A DNA stretch of 64,000 nucleotides, taken from the NCBI GenBank assembly GCA_964017155.1, contig OZ024865.1, positions 20,277,402 to 20,341,401 of the forward strand, read 5' to 3'. Below, piece by piece: positions 36,323-47,938 of the stretch; the first letter of the stretch is position 1; each line of letters begins with the position of its first letter. The notes under the pieces were generated by a model. The model saw only the letters and a list, made by a program, of their open reading frames with translations. It had not been told where the DNA came from and did no database searches. The stretch comes from Oasisia sp. SBJ-2009 (Eukaryota > Annelida > Polychaeta > Sabellida > Siboglinidae). Made by a program: the position numbers and the translations under genes.

Positions 36323-37137
36323 AAGCCCAGTGAGCTACCAGTGTGTCAGGCTATCTCAGCCCACAAGAAACACAATATGATAATTAGAATAATAGTTTAT
36401 ATTTGTTAAATTGACACAGTCAACCTAATAAGTATATTATTTAATAGATAACGGTGCTACATAAGACCTTGTTATTGTTATTACATCTACCTCTCCAGGC
36501 TCAAGGAGCTCCCAGGATACCCACCTATCTCTCACACAACAACCTACCAATACGTCTCTCATGGCCCAAGTAGCTCTCGAGATAGCCGTCTAGCCCCAAA
36601 CAACTGCCCAAGATATCCAAATATCTCACCAGAACAGAACTAATGCCTTTCTTTAGAGAAGCAAATATGTGTTTAATTTATGAGATGACATTGAGACAAC
36701 CCCTAGGAGTGTTCACGCGCCAGTGGGTCACTGTGGTCAACCAGATTCAACCTGGATATACTTGGCATTTATACACTTCAGCTAACTGTGGCAAGTGAGA
36801 ACTTGCAAGCACTTGTCGCTCAGTAATTCCTCTCCACTCTATTTTTATAGGAACCCGATTAGGAAGAAGCGTGTTTGTGACATGACCCCCCAGTCTGTCT
36901 GGGGGTCTGTCTCACTGTCTGGGACTTACTAATCAATTCAGTGTATGGAGTAACTAGTGACTAGAACCTGTTGTGAGGCAGTCAGAGGCACTACACTGCA
37001 CAGCTTCTGGTGGCATCAACCTTGGGTAATAGCCCCCTCCCCCCTCTCACCCCAATACCCCCAACAAAGGGGTGGGTGGGGCTGTGCATGTGTATAAGCA
37101 GGTTCAGTCAGGTTGTCTACAAAAAACCTGTGGTAGA
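36323..37137 (+). other. Unique intronic DNA
   Basis: No gene is recognised. Confidence 0.4.
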
Positions 37138-37239
37138 GACAGCAGTCTCTGGAAACTGTTGGAAGAGGAAACGGAAAAGGAACTTGAGAAGACTTCTGAT
37201 AAAGCAGGCCTCAAACTTAACTTTGAGAGCTCTCTGTAG
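37138..37239 (+). pseudogene. Possible LINE reverse-transcriptase remnant
   Basis: One frame reads LLEEETEKELEKTSDKAGL followed by KLNFESS and a stop at 37237-37239. A Glu/Lys-rich helix followed by AGLKLNF resembles the segment after the YADD motif in many non-LTR reverse transcriptases. Only about 30 codons match by eye and the catalytic motif itself is not visible, so this is a weak call. Confidence 0.25.
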
Positions 37240-38886
37240 GTATTGCACTCCTAAAATAAAACAATTAGGTGCAAAATATGTATTTTATGAGCACATATTT
37301 ATTGACTAATTAAAGTACAAAATTGTAATTTATTTAATACAATGTTACATCACAACTTCATATTGCATTCTGAATTATCATTATTTTGTCTGAGCTAAAT
37401 TCCAGATGCAAACTATGTAATAGGACCTAGCCATGCAGCAGTTCTCATAATATTCTTATAACGAATATATTTAATTTTTAACAGTATGCATTATTTCTCA
37501 CTTTGAACTTCAAATGAATGAAAAAGCTTGTTGATTCAGAGTTACCCCTCTAGACCAGTTGCTCAAAGCCCCTCCTCTGGTACTGGGCTTGTAAAGGGTT
37601 GCTCAAATAACCAAGTGGTTGGGCAGTATGGAGGGGGGGGGGGGGGGTCTACTAAGCCTTTGTACCCATAGCCCTAGGCAAGTCATCAGTCACTTGCTAC
37701 AATTTATCAATGCTGTAGGTGGTAAGCAGGGACACGGAACAGGGTTCAGATGTCACTATTCACAATTTGTCTGGTCACTAATGCCTTTTAATATATCAAC
37801 ATAAGAACCCAAAATTGTTATGGTCAGTTGTCTGGCAGGAAGAAGTTTGTAGTGTAGTCACACATTGCCACAAGAGCGATTTATCTTGTCACAGGCACAA
37901 CAACCAGTCACATGAAAAACACTTTGTAATAAATGTAGCAAGGTGATCAGATCATCATTGTTTGAGTTCAGTGTGTTACCTAATGTTTACTTGAAGTAAT
38001 CAGTTGATTTAATTTTTTGCTTGTCCATGTACACTGTAGAAAATAGAATAATATAGAGTGCCATTGATGGTAATAAATATCACGATAGGAATGTTTGTTG
38101 TAGAAACAATAGACTATTAATACCAAATCAGAAAGAAAGCTTAGTGATTGATTGATTAATTATTTACATTGGTTGCTGGTCTTAACAGACAGAACATGAT
38201 GGCACCATGTAAATTCACAAAATGTAAGGCATAATATCTGCTCTCACATGTGATACACATACCCAAAATTACCTATACGCCTCGCTTAGTTATCTCATAT
38301 AATTTCTTCAGAATAGTTACTCTGTGGTTACAATGTCTTCTATGGCATTATTTACACTGCACATTTTTTCTCAGCCGATCAACATTGTCCCTGATAGTCG
38401 TGCTAAAAATACGGAACTGCATAATGCATTGGTAAGTTTTCTGTAAGCATTCCGACATTGGGAGTGGCCGTCACTCACCATAGTCTTTGAGTGGTTGGGC
38501 CACTACCCACAGCGGAATGCCAGTGCATGATTGAAATTGTTGCATGACGTTTACTGTGGCAGTGTGTGCAGGTGTGTCTAAGCACGAGTCACACACCGTG
38601 TGTAGACTGTGTACAGAGGGGATCTAGCATGGCGAGCTGTGAGAGCTGTGAGAGCTGTGACGGGCTTTTTGTGCAGCGTGCTGAGTAATGTAGTCACTGC
38701 TGTCAGCCTGATGTATGGCTCTTAAGCATGCACGATTATGTTACATGCAAATTCAAAAGTTATATGGCTGTGACACCTGTTCTGTGTGGCCATTGGCTGG
38801 CGTGCGTCAGGCTGGCAGTGCCAACGTTTGGCACAGTTGTTGTTATTAAGAAGTTCATTTTGTTGTTGTAGTAAGTTCAAGGGTGT
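37240..38886 (+). other. Unique intronic DNA, no gene seen
   Basis: AT-rich sequence with a poly-G run near 37629-37647 and a short GAGAGCTGT triplication near 38639-38660. No coding signal. Confidence 0.45.
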
Positions 38887-38985
38887 AGTTTATAAACACT
38901 CTAGATTTTAGGGTTGTAAAGTTTATGAACACTAGATTTTAGGGTTGTAAAGTTTATAAACACTAGATTTTTGGGTTTAAAACCC
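38887..38985. repeat. 31-33-bp tandem repeat, three units
   Basis: GTTTATAAACACTAGATTTT plus AGGGTTGTAAA recurs at 38888, 38921 and 38952. Confidence 0.85.
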
Positions 38986-39087
38986 AGCATTTGGCAGCCC
39001 CTGCTCTGGATAGACTGGTCCTGTGTTCATGGCTTAGCCATTTGTGACTTCTGTGGGAAGTATTATGCCATGTTGCAGTTAATATGC

Positions 39088-39345
39088 AAATTATTCATAC
39101 ATGAATATCCACCACTGTCTATAGCCAATAGCCAGGTACTCATAGCTGAGTGAACTGGAGCTCTCTCTCTTTGCTGTCCATCTTGCACAATGATGACACT
39201 ACGGTAGGGTAGGTTCATCCATGTGTTTTGCTCATTGGTGGGAGATTAGTCTGATCTGAACTAGAGCAATGTAGAGTGAGTAAACTTGCCCGCGACAAGT
39301 CAGGACTCAAACCAGGTTCCCTTATACTGTAGCCACAGCATCAAT
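39088..39345 (-). mobile_element. SINE family A, reverse copy interrupted by an insertion
   Basis: 39088-39160 matches the body (ATATCCACCACTGTC, CCAGGTACTCATAGCTGAGT). 39256-39345 matches the proximal body and head (GAGCAATGTAGAGTGAGTAA). Between them lie about 96 bp foreign to the family, flanked by TGAACTGGAG (39151) and TGAACTAGAG (39257). Confidence 0.7.
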
Positions 39346-39420
39346 GCAAAGTGCATTGGACTCACATGATGTGATATGGTTGTGGATACATTACGCACAA
39401 AACCCGTGGTTCTGACAACC

Positions 39421-40153
39421 TAAGCTCCACCACTCCTCCCTACCTCACTCACCTCGCGTCTCCCTACCTCAGTGACTTCACCCCTCCCTACCTCAGTGAC
39501 CTCATCCCTCCATACCTCACCCCTCCCTACCTCAGTGACCTCGCATCTCCCTACCTCAGTGACTTCACCCCTCCCTACCTCACTCACCTCGCGTCTCCCT
39601 ACCTCAGTGACTTCACCCCTCCCTACCTCAGTGACCTCATCCCTCCATACCTCAGTGATTTCACCCCTCCCTACCTCAGTGACCTCATCCCTCCATACCT
39701 CACCCCTCCCTACCTCAGTGACCTCGCGTCTCCCTACCTCAGTGACCTCACGCCTCCCTAACTCAGTGACCTTACCCCTCCCTACTTCAGTGACCTCACC
39801 CCTACCTACCTCCGTGACCTCTCGTCTCCCTACCTCAGTGACCTTGAGCACTCCTCCCTACCTCAGTGACCTTGAGCACTCCTCCCTACCTCAGTGACCT
39901 CACATCTCCCTACCTCAGTGACTTCACCCCTCCCTACCTCAGTGACCTCACCCCTCCCTACCTCAGTGACCTCACTCCTCCCTACCTCAGTGACCTCACC
40001 CCTCCCTACCTCAGTGACCTCACTCCTCCCTACCTCAGTGACCTCACTCCTCCATACCTCAGTGACCTCACTCCTCCCTACCTCAGTGACCTCACCCTTC
40101 CATACCTACCTCAGTGACCTCACCCCTCCATACCTACCTCACTGACCTCACCG
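39421..40153. repeat. 24-bp minisatellite, about 30 units
   Basis: The unit is CTCCCTACCTCAGTGACCTC plus ACCC. The left half (to about 39840) mixes variant units in a longer pattern, while the right half is homogeneous. Because 24 is a multiple of three, both strands stay open (TPPYLSDL repeats on +, GRREVTEV on -). No gene is implied. Confidence 0.95.
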
Positions 40154-40249
40154 GATAGATTGCAGATGTACCACAGAGTACTTGTGGTGAACCAGAAGAG
40201 AATCTTGCACTGGCAGGAAGTGGATGATTGATGAAGATTAACCACTTTA

Positions 40250-40790
40250 CACTGGTACAGTTTAGTCACGCTTAATGTCTACATTATGACATGGTTTGAG
40301 GGATTGTGTCTGATTAAAACGTAAAGACAGAAAGCTGTTTCCAAACTGGAGAAGAGAAACGATTTCAAAGAGAATTTGACTCCTTGCTGCTGCGGATATA
40401 ACCGCTTTCCAGGAACAGCTGGTTAATGGATGTTCCCTGTCAGATGTGCCATTAATGAATGCTCCCTGGGTGACACAGCCCAGACAATTTCCATGTAGCC
40501 AGTTCACTGAGCTAATCTTTCCCCGGAGCCTAGTTGCAGGCTGAGGGCTCCTCTAATTGCCTCCTAACAATAGGTGTTGTGAACATTAATTATTTGCATG
40601 CACTGGAGCAAGCTATTGGTGCTGTTTATGTTGATAATTCTTTTTGGAAATGGGACAGTGCGATGTTCTTTCAGGTGTGGGGTATTCTTCCTGTGTGTGT
40701 GCTGTGTGTCGCCACAGTTGATTGTTATCCTGTAATTGCTGTGTGTACACTTGCAGTGGTGCCATGTGATCTCTGATACATGATATGACA
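40250..40790. promoter_or_regulatory. Enhancer-like unique block
   Basis: This high-complexity, repeat-free block lies right after the 24-bp array. It holds a POU octamer ATTTGCAT at 40593-40600, AACAATAG (SOX-like) near 40567, an E-box CAGCTG near 40416, several ATTAAT, CTAATT and CTAATC homeodomain words, and TGATAA. TTAATG(G/A)ATG(T/C)TCCCTG occurs twice (40423 and 40452). Function is inferred. Confidence 0.35.
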
Positions 40791-42640
40791 TGTGACACTG
40801 CTGGTCTTCTAAGCTGATTGTATAATTGAAGTGTGAGGGTCATCAGGTTGGTTGGGGTGGGGGGTTGGTGGGGGGTGGCGGTGGTACTCTGTGTGGGATG
40901 GGAAATCACTGTGTGATTTATGTGACAGTGTCAGGCTGTCAGCTAAACATCTAGCTAGCTGTTGCTACTGTCTAGACAACTGGATTTATTTGTTGCTGGC
41001 TGCGTGTAGATGGTCTAGCAGTACCTGTTGCTCAGACACTGTAGCTGTGGCTGTGTAGCTCTGGTCTGCTGCTGAAGCTAGACATTTGGCACTCTAGACA
41101 TGTCGCTGGCTGTTTATACCGTGTAAACAACTCATGAACCACAACCAGCAAAACAACTAGTAACGAACCGTGCCAATCATTGAGTTAATAAACCTAATCA
41201 CTAAAAGTAAAATATATATTGGAAGTAACGATTTCTGTGTTTGTAGCAAATAACGCCAATAATCCAACAATTAAGATCACCGCGGCTGCAGGTGTGGAAT
41301 GAATCTACCTAGCAACAGGTGTGGTTGTGGTTAAACAAGATCACCTGTCCATTGAAGGAGGTGTGCTTCAGTCCATAGGGGAACCGCACTGTCTTTTGTT
41401 CAGCCGTCCTGGCCAGAAACACGATGCCACAAAAACAGACGGAGTGACTTGATCAAGGAATAGTGTTTGTCGTACGACCCATTGTTCCCGTGGACTGGAG
41501 AAACTACACCTTGTGTCCACAGCTGTGTCCTGGGAACAGGCAGCAAACTGCAGCTGTTCCGTATTTTTTCATATCAAGTTGCTGATGCTATGACTCGGCA
41601 TGGACTCATCAAATATATGGGAAATGGGAAACAGGTTTTCCCAATCACAATAAAAGATGTGTCCGTAGGACATTTTGCCAGTTGTGTATAGTCTGTGTAC
41701 ATAAACAGGATAACCAGGAAGTTATGAGGCCTGTATCTTTATTATGCACTTCACAAAAGGAACCATCATATGTGTTGCTTACTCCAGCAAAAAACATTAT
41801 CCAGCTTCAATCAGTAAGTTATGTTTTACTTTTTGTCCTTAGAGTAAATGCTAACATAGGGACTTGGGCTCACTGAATATCACGTCTACTACAAAACAGT
41901 GCAATTATTAGATAAAACTCCAGACAACAAGTTTAACAATGAGCACTGTCACAGCTGCCAACCATGTCTACGTATGTATTCTAGTTTGAAAGAAAATGAA
42001 GAGTTTAAGTGTTGACATATCTTTAGGACAAGTATAACTTTGGAGAGACACCAAAGAGACGGGCAGAAGACATTGGTGCTAAGTTGTACCCCCCCCCTCA
42101 TCTCCTGGCTCTCCTTCTTGTCAAGTGCATCTCAACCCCTCTCACAAACCACATCATTTATTTCTCCCCAGAACTGGCAGCCACAGAGATAAGTGTAACA
42201 GATGGGTTTCCTGGAAATTGCCTAACTTCAAAGGTGCCAAGATAAACTGAGAGTATGCCCTGGTGTCAGCCTGGTGGAATTGTCCACAGTGAGAGCAGGA
42301 GATAAGCCAGTCAATGGGGTGGTTCGTTTGAAGTGGACCAGTATCACCCTTCCTGTGTGTTCAGGAGCTTGTATTGAGGCTGGGGGTAATGAGTTTAATG
42401 TACTAGATCAGGGTCATAGGTCTCATCTGGAATTAGCAGGAAGTTGGCTACATCTCTGCCACAGTTTTCAGTCAGGAAACTGTCAAATGAATTCTCAGGT
42501 AATGGCACATGCTACCACAGTAGGTGGAAAAAACAAATGCAACATTGAAATTGTAACTAGTATTCCAGACTTATTAAATGCTATTTAGCAGGCAGCTTAC
42601 ATTCAACATATTTATTCAAGTGTGTATGTAGTATATATGT
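40791..42640 (+). other. Unique intronic DNA, no gene seen
   Basis: Short open frames only. A poly-C run lies near 42090-42098. Confidence 0.45.
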
Positions 42641-42677
42641 GTGTGCATATGTGCGTGCGTGTGTGCGTGCGTGCGTG

Positions 42678-42711
<34 letters not shown>

Positions 42712-42722
42712 GTGTATATTAA
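42628..42722. repeat. GT/GCGT and TA microsatellite
   Basis: A TGTG/GTGCGT run passes into (TA)n at about 42679-42712. Confidence 0.9.
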
Positions 42723-43223
42723 TATTATAATATTATACATAATTCAGTAGAATATACAACTAAATGACTGTGGCTTAGTAAATGTGTTGTGTGGATTGGA
42801 TTAGGGATTAGCTAGGTGTGTTGGTGGGAGAGGGAAGAGAGGGAATTGTTGGCTGACAGGGGTATCCCAGCTATTAGGCCCCTCCCATTCCTCCATGCCA
42901 TTCATTTCCCAAGAGTAGGCTGCTGTGTTAACCCCTTCCTTCCCATGGCCACTTCCTGTGTGTCTTTGTGTGTGCTGGGGGGGGGGGGGTGTCAGTGGTG
43001 CAGCCACAGGTGGACTGTACCTGGCGCAGCTTCTCTTGTCTCACATCAATTAGACACATACATACGTACCTGTGTATGTGTTTACAATTACATGTTGGGG
43101 TAACTAACAAAGATGCAGGGTAAGTTGGGGGTGGTTACACGAGTTTTCCAGGTGACAATGTCTAGTTGCCAATTGTCTCAGGTGGTTTCCTCCAAACAGC
43201 CCAAACTTGGGCTGGGCTGGGCT
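42723..43223 (+). other. Unique intronic DNA
   Basis: No gene is recognised. A poly-G run lies at about 42977-42989. Confidence 0.4.
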
Positions 43224-43460
43224 GACTTACTCAGTTGTCCTTCTCTAGAATTAGTGAGTCCACTACAGGTTACACATTTACCCCCTGTGTGGGATCTTTT
43301 ACTTCCCCTGGCATAGACACCAGATAGAAGGGACCACCGGCTTTTAGTGTCGCTTCCGAAAGACACGTGCAGTGCGAGGTGAACGAAATTGCCTAAGTTT
43401 CGAAACGGCAGTAGGTGGGATTGAACCACCGTCCCCTCGATTGTCAGTTACCAGTTGCCA
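43224..43460 (-). mobile_element. SINE family B, reverse copy
   Basis: The reverse complement carries CTCACTAATTCTAGAGAAGG, AGATCCCACACAGGGGGTAA, GCCGGTGGTCCCTTCTATCT and the B box GGTTCAATCCC (43417-43427). It lacks the GAA tail, so it is 3' truncated. It matches the 9750-10060 copy closely. Confidence 0.85.
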
Positions 43461-44540
43461 CCCAGTATCACACTGGTGTCACTTTAGGAGGAGAACATAT
43501 ATCAGTGGACATTGACACTAATGTCAGTGTCATAACTGGATAGTGATGGATACAATATATTGAAGTTTGTCTTGGCAGTTGAATCTGAATGTAGTTTTGG
43601 AGGCCATTTTGAATTGCTCAAAATTGCCAATTGTGTGGTGTAAAAATAAATGAATAATCGTAATGAACTTTTGAGCAGCCCCGATATGTTTAAATGGACT
43701 TAGTGTTTTACATCTGCCATACATGTAACAGTTTCAAACAACGGCATATATTGTAATTAATCAGTATTCATACATTTCGCTTAAAACATTTTTTATAATT
43801 GAGTTAGTTGAAAACAGAATAAACCAATAATAAGTTGATTAACTGCAACAAAACAACTTCTATAAATACATACAAGTTGTGTTTGCTACTCCTTACATTC
43901 CTACAGAGGCCAAACAACACCGCCTACGGACACTATTTTTAGCTGATTAGTTCACCCCCCCCCAGGTAGCTCCTAAATTCTGTGGTGACCAAATGCCTCC
44001 AGCTCTTTCGTCTTCAGAGGGTGTGTTCACTACTCATCCAAGCCTACATACTTTAATCTGTATTAAAAATTTCGATTCACAGCTATTTCTGATAACTTTG
44101 GTCCAGTATTGTTTGAAATTACCTTTCAAGAAACTTGTTTATATTTTCAAATATTTAATCTGCATTGCACTTTGCAGTCTTGATTGGCTGAATGATTCTG
44201 CAGCGCAGTCTTAACAAATGTGCTTTTGACAATAATGTCAAGGAATATTAATATGGACCAAAAATAATATATTTACATACAAGTAAACAGTTATTGTCTT
44301 CTTTGCATTGTCTTCTTTGCATTATTTTGCAAGTAAACAGTTATTGTCTTCTTTGTATGCGGCGACACTGAGCTCGGTTTCTGAGGATATTGATGCTGTA
44401 GATGTTACCTATTATTACTACTACAGCAAAATCACAATATGTCTTCATAAATGTTGTTAAATACATGATATTGCATAGTATGTTAATATTTATTTTAAAG
44501 ATGTATTATTGTTTACTTGACCCTATCACCTTTGCATTTT
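43461..44540 (+). other. Unique intronic DNA
   Basis: No gene is seen. A direct duplication of AGTAAACAGTTATTGTCTTC lies at about 44282 and 44333. Confidence 0.45.
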
Positions 44541-44573
44541 CTAACTGCCTTTTCTCTCTGTTTACAGGTAAGT
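44541..44573 (+). promoter_or_regulatory. Candidate recursive splice site (zero-length exon)
   Basis: CTAAC (44541-44545, branch A at 44544) is followed by a pyrimidine tract CTGCCTTTTCTCTCTGTTTA and CAG ending at 44567, immediately followed by the perfect donor GTAAGT at 44568-44573. An acceptor abutting a consensus donor is the structure of recursive splice (ratchet) sites known in very long introns of flies and vertebrates. It lies on the gene strand, about 44.2 kb from the exon 1 donor. An alternative is a normal exon that starts GTAAGT; the open frame continues to 44762, but no family similarity is seen there. Confidence 0.6.
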
Positions 44574-44867
44574 CCACAGTGGTCTTGTGTTTCAAGTTGT
44601 AGAGCGTTTAAGCAGGGCAGCCCACACTGGTATGTAAACCTTTATAGTTTCTCACCACCTGCCCAGACACACCGCAATGAAAGGGTTAAAGGATTGGCTC
44701 ATAAAATGCAAACATCTCTCTTTGCCTTCCCAGGAGTGACAAACGGACCGCGATTGATGTAATTCAGTTAAATAATTATTTAGTGAGATCGGCTGCTAAA
44801 TAAAGCAGTGCAGGTGTAGAAAGTAAAGACGGAGTTAAGGGGGGTTGTGAGTTGGACACTGGGTGCA
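44574..44867 (+). other. Unique intronic DNA after the splice site
   Basis: Contains a short open frame in phase with exon 1 but no recognised motif. Confidence 0.4.
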
Positions 44868-46232
44868 GTGGGAAAGGAAAGAAGGGAGAGGGAGAGGGCA
44901 CGTGTCAGAAAGAAGGGAGAGGGAGAGGGAGAGGGCACTTGTCAGAAAGAAGGGAGAGGGAGAGGGAGAGGGCACTTGTCAGAAAGAAGGGAGAGGGCAC
45001 TTGTCAGAAAGAAGGGAGAAGGAGAGGGCACTTGTCAGAAAGAAGGGAGAAGGAGAGGGCACTTGTCAGAAAGAAGGGAGAAGGAGAGGGCACGTGTCAG
45101 AAAGAAGGGAGAAGGAGAGGGCACTTGTCAGAAAGAAGGGAGAGGGAGAGGGCACTTGTCAGAAAGAAGGGAGAAGGAGAGGGCACTTGTCAGAAAGAAG
45201 GGAGAAGGAGATGGCACTTGTCAGAAAGAAGGGAGAAGGAGAGGGCACGTGTCAGAAAGAAGGGAGAGGGCACTTGTCAGAAAGAAGGGAGAAGGAGAGG
45301 GCACTTGTCAGAAAGAAGGGAGAAGGAGAGGGCACGTGTCAGAAAGAAGGAAGAGGGAGAGGGCACTTGTCAGAAAGAAGGGAGAGGGAGAGGGCACTTG
45401 TCAGAAAGAAGGGAGAGGGAGAGGGCACTTGTCAGAAAGAAGGGAGAGGGAGAGGGCACGTGTCAGAAAGAAGGAAGAGGGAGAGGGCACTTGTCAGAAA
45501 GAAGGGAGAGGGAGAGGGCACTTGTCAGAAAGAAGGGAGAAGGAGAGGGCACTTGTCAGAAAGAAGGGAGAAGGAGAGGGCACTTGTCAGAAAGAAGGGA
45601 GAAGGAGAGGGCACTTGTCAGAAAGAAGGGAGAAGGAGAGGGCACTTGTCAGAAAGAAGGGAGAAGGAGAGGGCACTTGTCAGAAAGAAGGGAGAAGGAG
45701 AGGGCACTTGTCAGAAAGAAGGGAGAAGGAGAGGGCACGTGTCAGAAAGAAGGGAGAGGGAGAGGGCACTTGTCAGAAAGAAGGGAGAGGGCACTTGTCA
45801 GAAAGAAGGGAGAAGGAGAGGGCACTTGTCAGAAAGAAGGGAGAGGGAGAGGGCACTTGTCAGAAAGAAGGGAGAGGGAGAGGGCACTTGTCAGAAAGAA
45901 GGGAGAGGGAGAGGGCACTTGTCAGAAAGAAGGGAGAAGGAGAGGGCACTTGTCAGAAAGAAGGGAGAAGGAGAGGGCACTTGTCAGAAAGAAGGGAGAG
46001 GGCACTTGTCAGAAAGAAGGGAGAGGGAGAGGGCACTTGTCAGAAAAAAGGGAGAGGGAGAGGGCACTTGTCAGAAAGAAGGGAGAGGGAGAGGGCACTT
46101 GTCAGAAAGAAGGGAGAGGGAGAGGGCACTTGTCAGAAAGAAGGGAGAAGGAGAGGGCACTTGTCAGAAAGAAGGGAGAGGGAGAGGACACTTGTCAGAA
46201 AGAAGGGAGAGGGCAGGGCACGTGTCAGAAAG
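44868..46232. repeat. 31-bp minisatellite with 25-bp variants
   Basis: The unit is CACTTGTCAGAAAGAAGGGA plus GAAGGAGAGGG, about 44 copies; some lack six bases (25-bp units). At seven units CACTTG is CACGTG (44899, 45091, 45246, 45333, 45458, 45736, 46219). All three + frames are open for more than 470 codons because the unit has no stop; these are not genes. Confidence 0.97.
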
Positions 46233-47106
46233 AAAACACAGGGTGTTACCACAGCAGGGCTGTAATAACAGATGTGTGTTTGTTAACATTATAGAAGGTG
46301 TTCATGGGTCCGTTCCTATCTAGTGCACTCATGCTTCACACACAGTTGTGGAAGTTGCTGTGATGAGATGGTTGACTAAAGAACTGGGCAAGGTTCTTGA
46401 TAAGTGAGATGTGTGGTTAGATGCAGATGACATGGATGTGATTATGACTTGACAGTGTTTTCATAGCAAGAACATATCGAGGAAGACGTATAGGGTCAAG
46501 ATTTCCTAACATTTATGTTACTAGCACTCCTGAAGTGTTCAAGATATGTTCAATGGTTGCATTGTGATCAAATTACCTAAAACCCAGTCCGAGTGATAAT
46601 AGGGTGGACTTGTGGAGTGTCAGGAAGGCGGGTTTCCATGGAATGACAGTAGAATGGGCTCCAATGAATGACAGTTGGATGGGCTTTCTTGGAATAAAAG
46701 TAAGATTTGCTTCTGTGGAATGGCTGTAGGCTGGTTGTCATGCAGTGTGAGTACCATGAGCTTCCATGGAATGGTGATGTGATTGGGCTTTCATTGGGCA
46801 ACCATTGGATGGGCTGTCGTTAAGTGTGGCTTGGGGTTTGCTCTATGACATCCTATCAGGTGATGTTATCACCGACAGACAGGCTGTGTATGGGCAGATT
46901 GAATTGGAGTGCATCTGATATCATCATAATGGTGCGTTGTCAATAATAACAGGGTAATTGCGACATCCAGCCTGTGTAATGCTTTCTGCTGGCTCTGATT
47001 AGCATTCACCAGTATGTAGTGATACAGACGGCTGTGTACCTAGTCTACTACCTACCATTTACATGGTAAATGTGTAACCAATATGTAGAGTCTTAGATAG
47101 TGTCTG
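46233..47106 (+). other. Intronic DNA, partly degenerate repeat
   Basis: Decayed repeats of GGAATGACAGTAGGATGGGC-like words occupy about 46600-46830. The rest is unique. No gene is seen. Confidence 0.45.
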
Positions 47107-47312
47107 TGGGTGGGGTGGGTGGGTGGGTGGGTGGGTAAGTGAGTGGGTGGGTGGGTGAGTGGGTGGGTGGGTAAGTGAGTGGGTGGGTGAGTGGGTGGGT
47201 GGGTGAGTGGGTGGGTGGGTGAGTGGGTGAGTGAGTGGGTGAGTGGGTGAGTGGGTGGGTGAGTGGGTGGGTGGGTGGGTGGGTGAGTGAGTGGGTGGGT
47301 GGGTGAGTGGGG
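47107..47312. repeat. (GGGT/GAGT)n G-rich array with G-quadruplex potential
   Basis: Contains GGGTGGGTGGGTGGG (four G3 tracts with single-T loops) and many GGGTGGGTGGGTGAG units on the + strand. Confidence 0.95.
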
Positions 47313-47689
47313 TGGTAGCTGGGGGTTAAACATGCCTTGTATGCTTATTGAACAGCCTACTTTGTATTCCTGCTTGTACTCGTGAACTGAGTGAGTACCT
47401 GGTAATGCTTACAGTACTGTCATCACATGAACATTTATGGTTAATTTTGTGATATTTAAAATGTTATACCTATCTACCCATATGCACATTTTTTTAAACT
47501 AGTGATAGTATTTGAAAATAAAACGTGTCACGTGGCTGGGAGGGGTGTTATTGTGGGGGTAACGCTTCTTTCCTGTGTTATGTTATGAACCTGGATGTAA
47601 AAATACATTGAACTAGCCCCACGATGTGTAAGTGGTCAGTCCCAGTCGGGCATAAATAGTGATCTAACATCATCTGAAGCAGAGTTAGT
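47313..47689 (+). other. Unique intronic DNA
   Basis: No gene is seen. Confidence 0.4.
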
Positions 47690-47938
47690 GATGTGACCCT
47701 GCCTGAAATAAATAGTGATGTGACCCTGCCTGAAGTAAATAGTGATGTGACCCTGCCTGAAGTAAATAGTGATGTGACCCCGCCTGAAGTAAATAGTGAT
47801 GTGACCCCCGCCTGAAGTAAATAGTGATGTGACCCCGCCTGAAGTAAATAGTGATGTGACCCCGCCTGAAGTAAATAGTGATGTGACCCCGCCTGAAGTA
47901 AATAGTGATGTGACCCCGCCTGAAGTAAATAGTGACCT
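47690..47938. repeat. 27-bp minisatellite
   Basis: CCTGAAGTAAATAGTGATGT plus GACCCCG, about nine units, with period 27 (47821 to 47848). The first units read CCTG and later ones CCCCG. The minus strand is open because 27 is a multiple of three. Confidence 0.95.

Noticed and set aside
37010..37309. 99-codon frame with KRKRKRNLRR that might be exon 2 of the AUTS2-like gene
   Set aside because: The basic run is short, no acceptor with a pyrimidine tract precedes it in phase, and the other frame fits a retroelement remnant better.
39420..40145. Open frames on both strands with 8-residue repeats
   Set aside because: Caused by the 24-bp array, whose period is a multiple of three.
44847..46323. 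Three + strand frames of 472-486 codons rich in Arg/Glu/Lys/Gly
   Set aside because: All three frames are open at once over the 31-bp array; frame-independent openness shows repeat read-through, not a protein.
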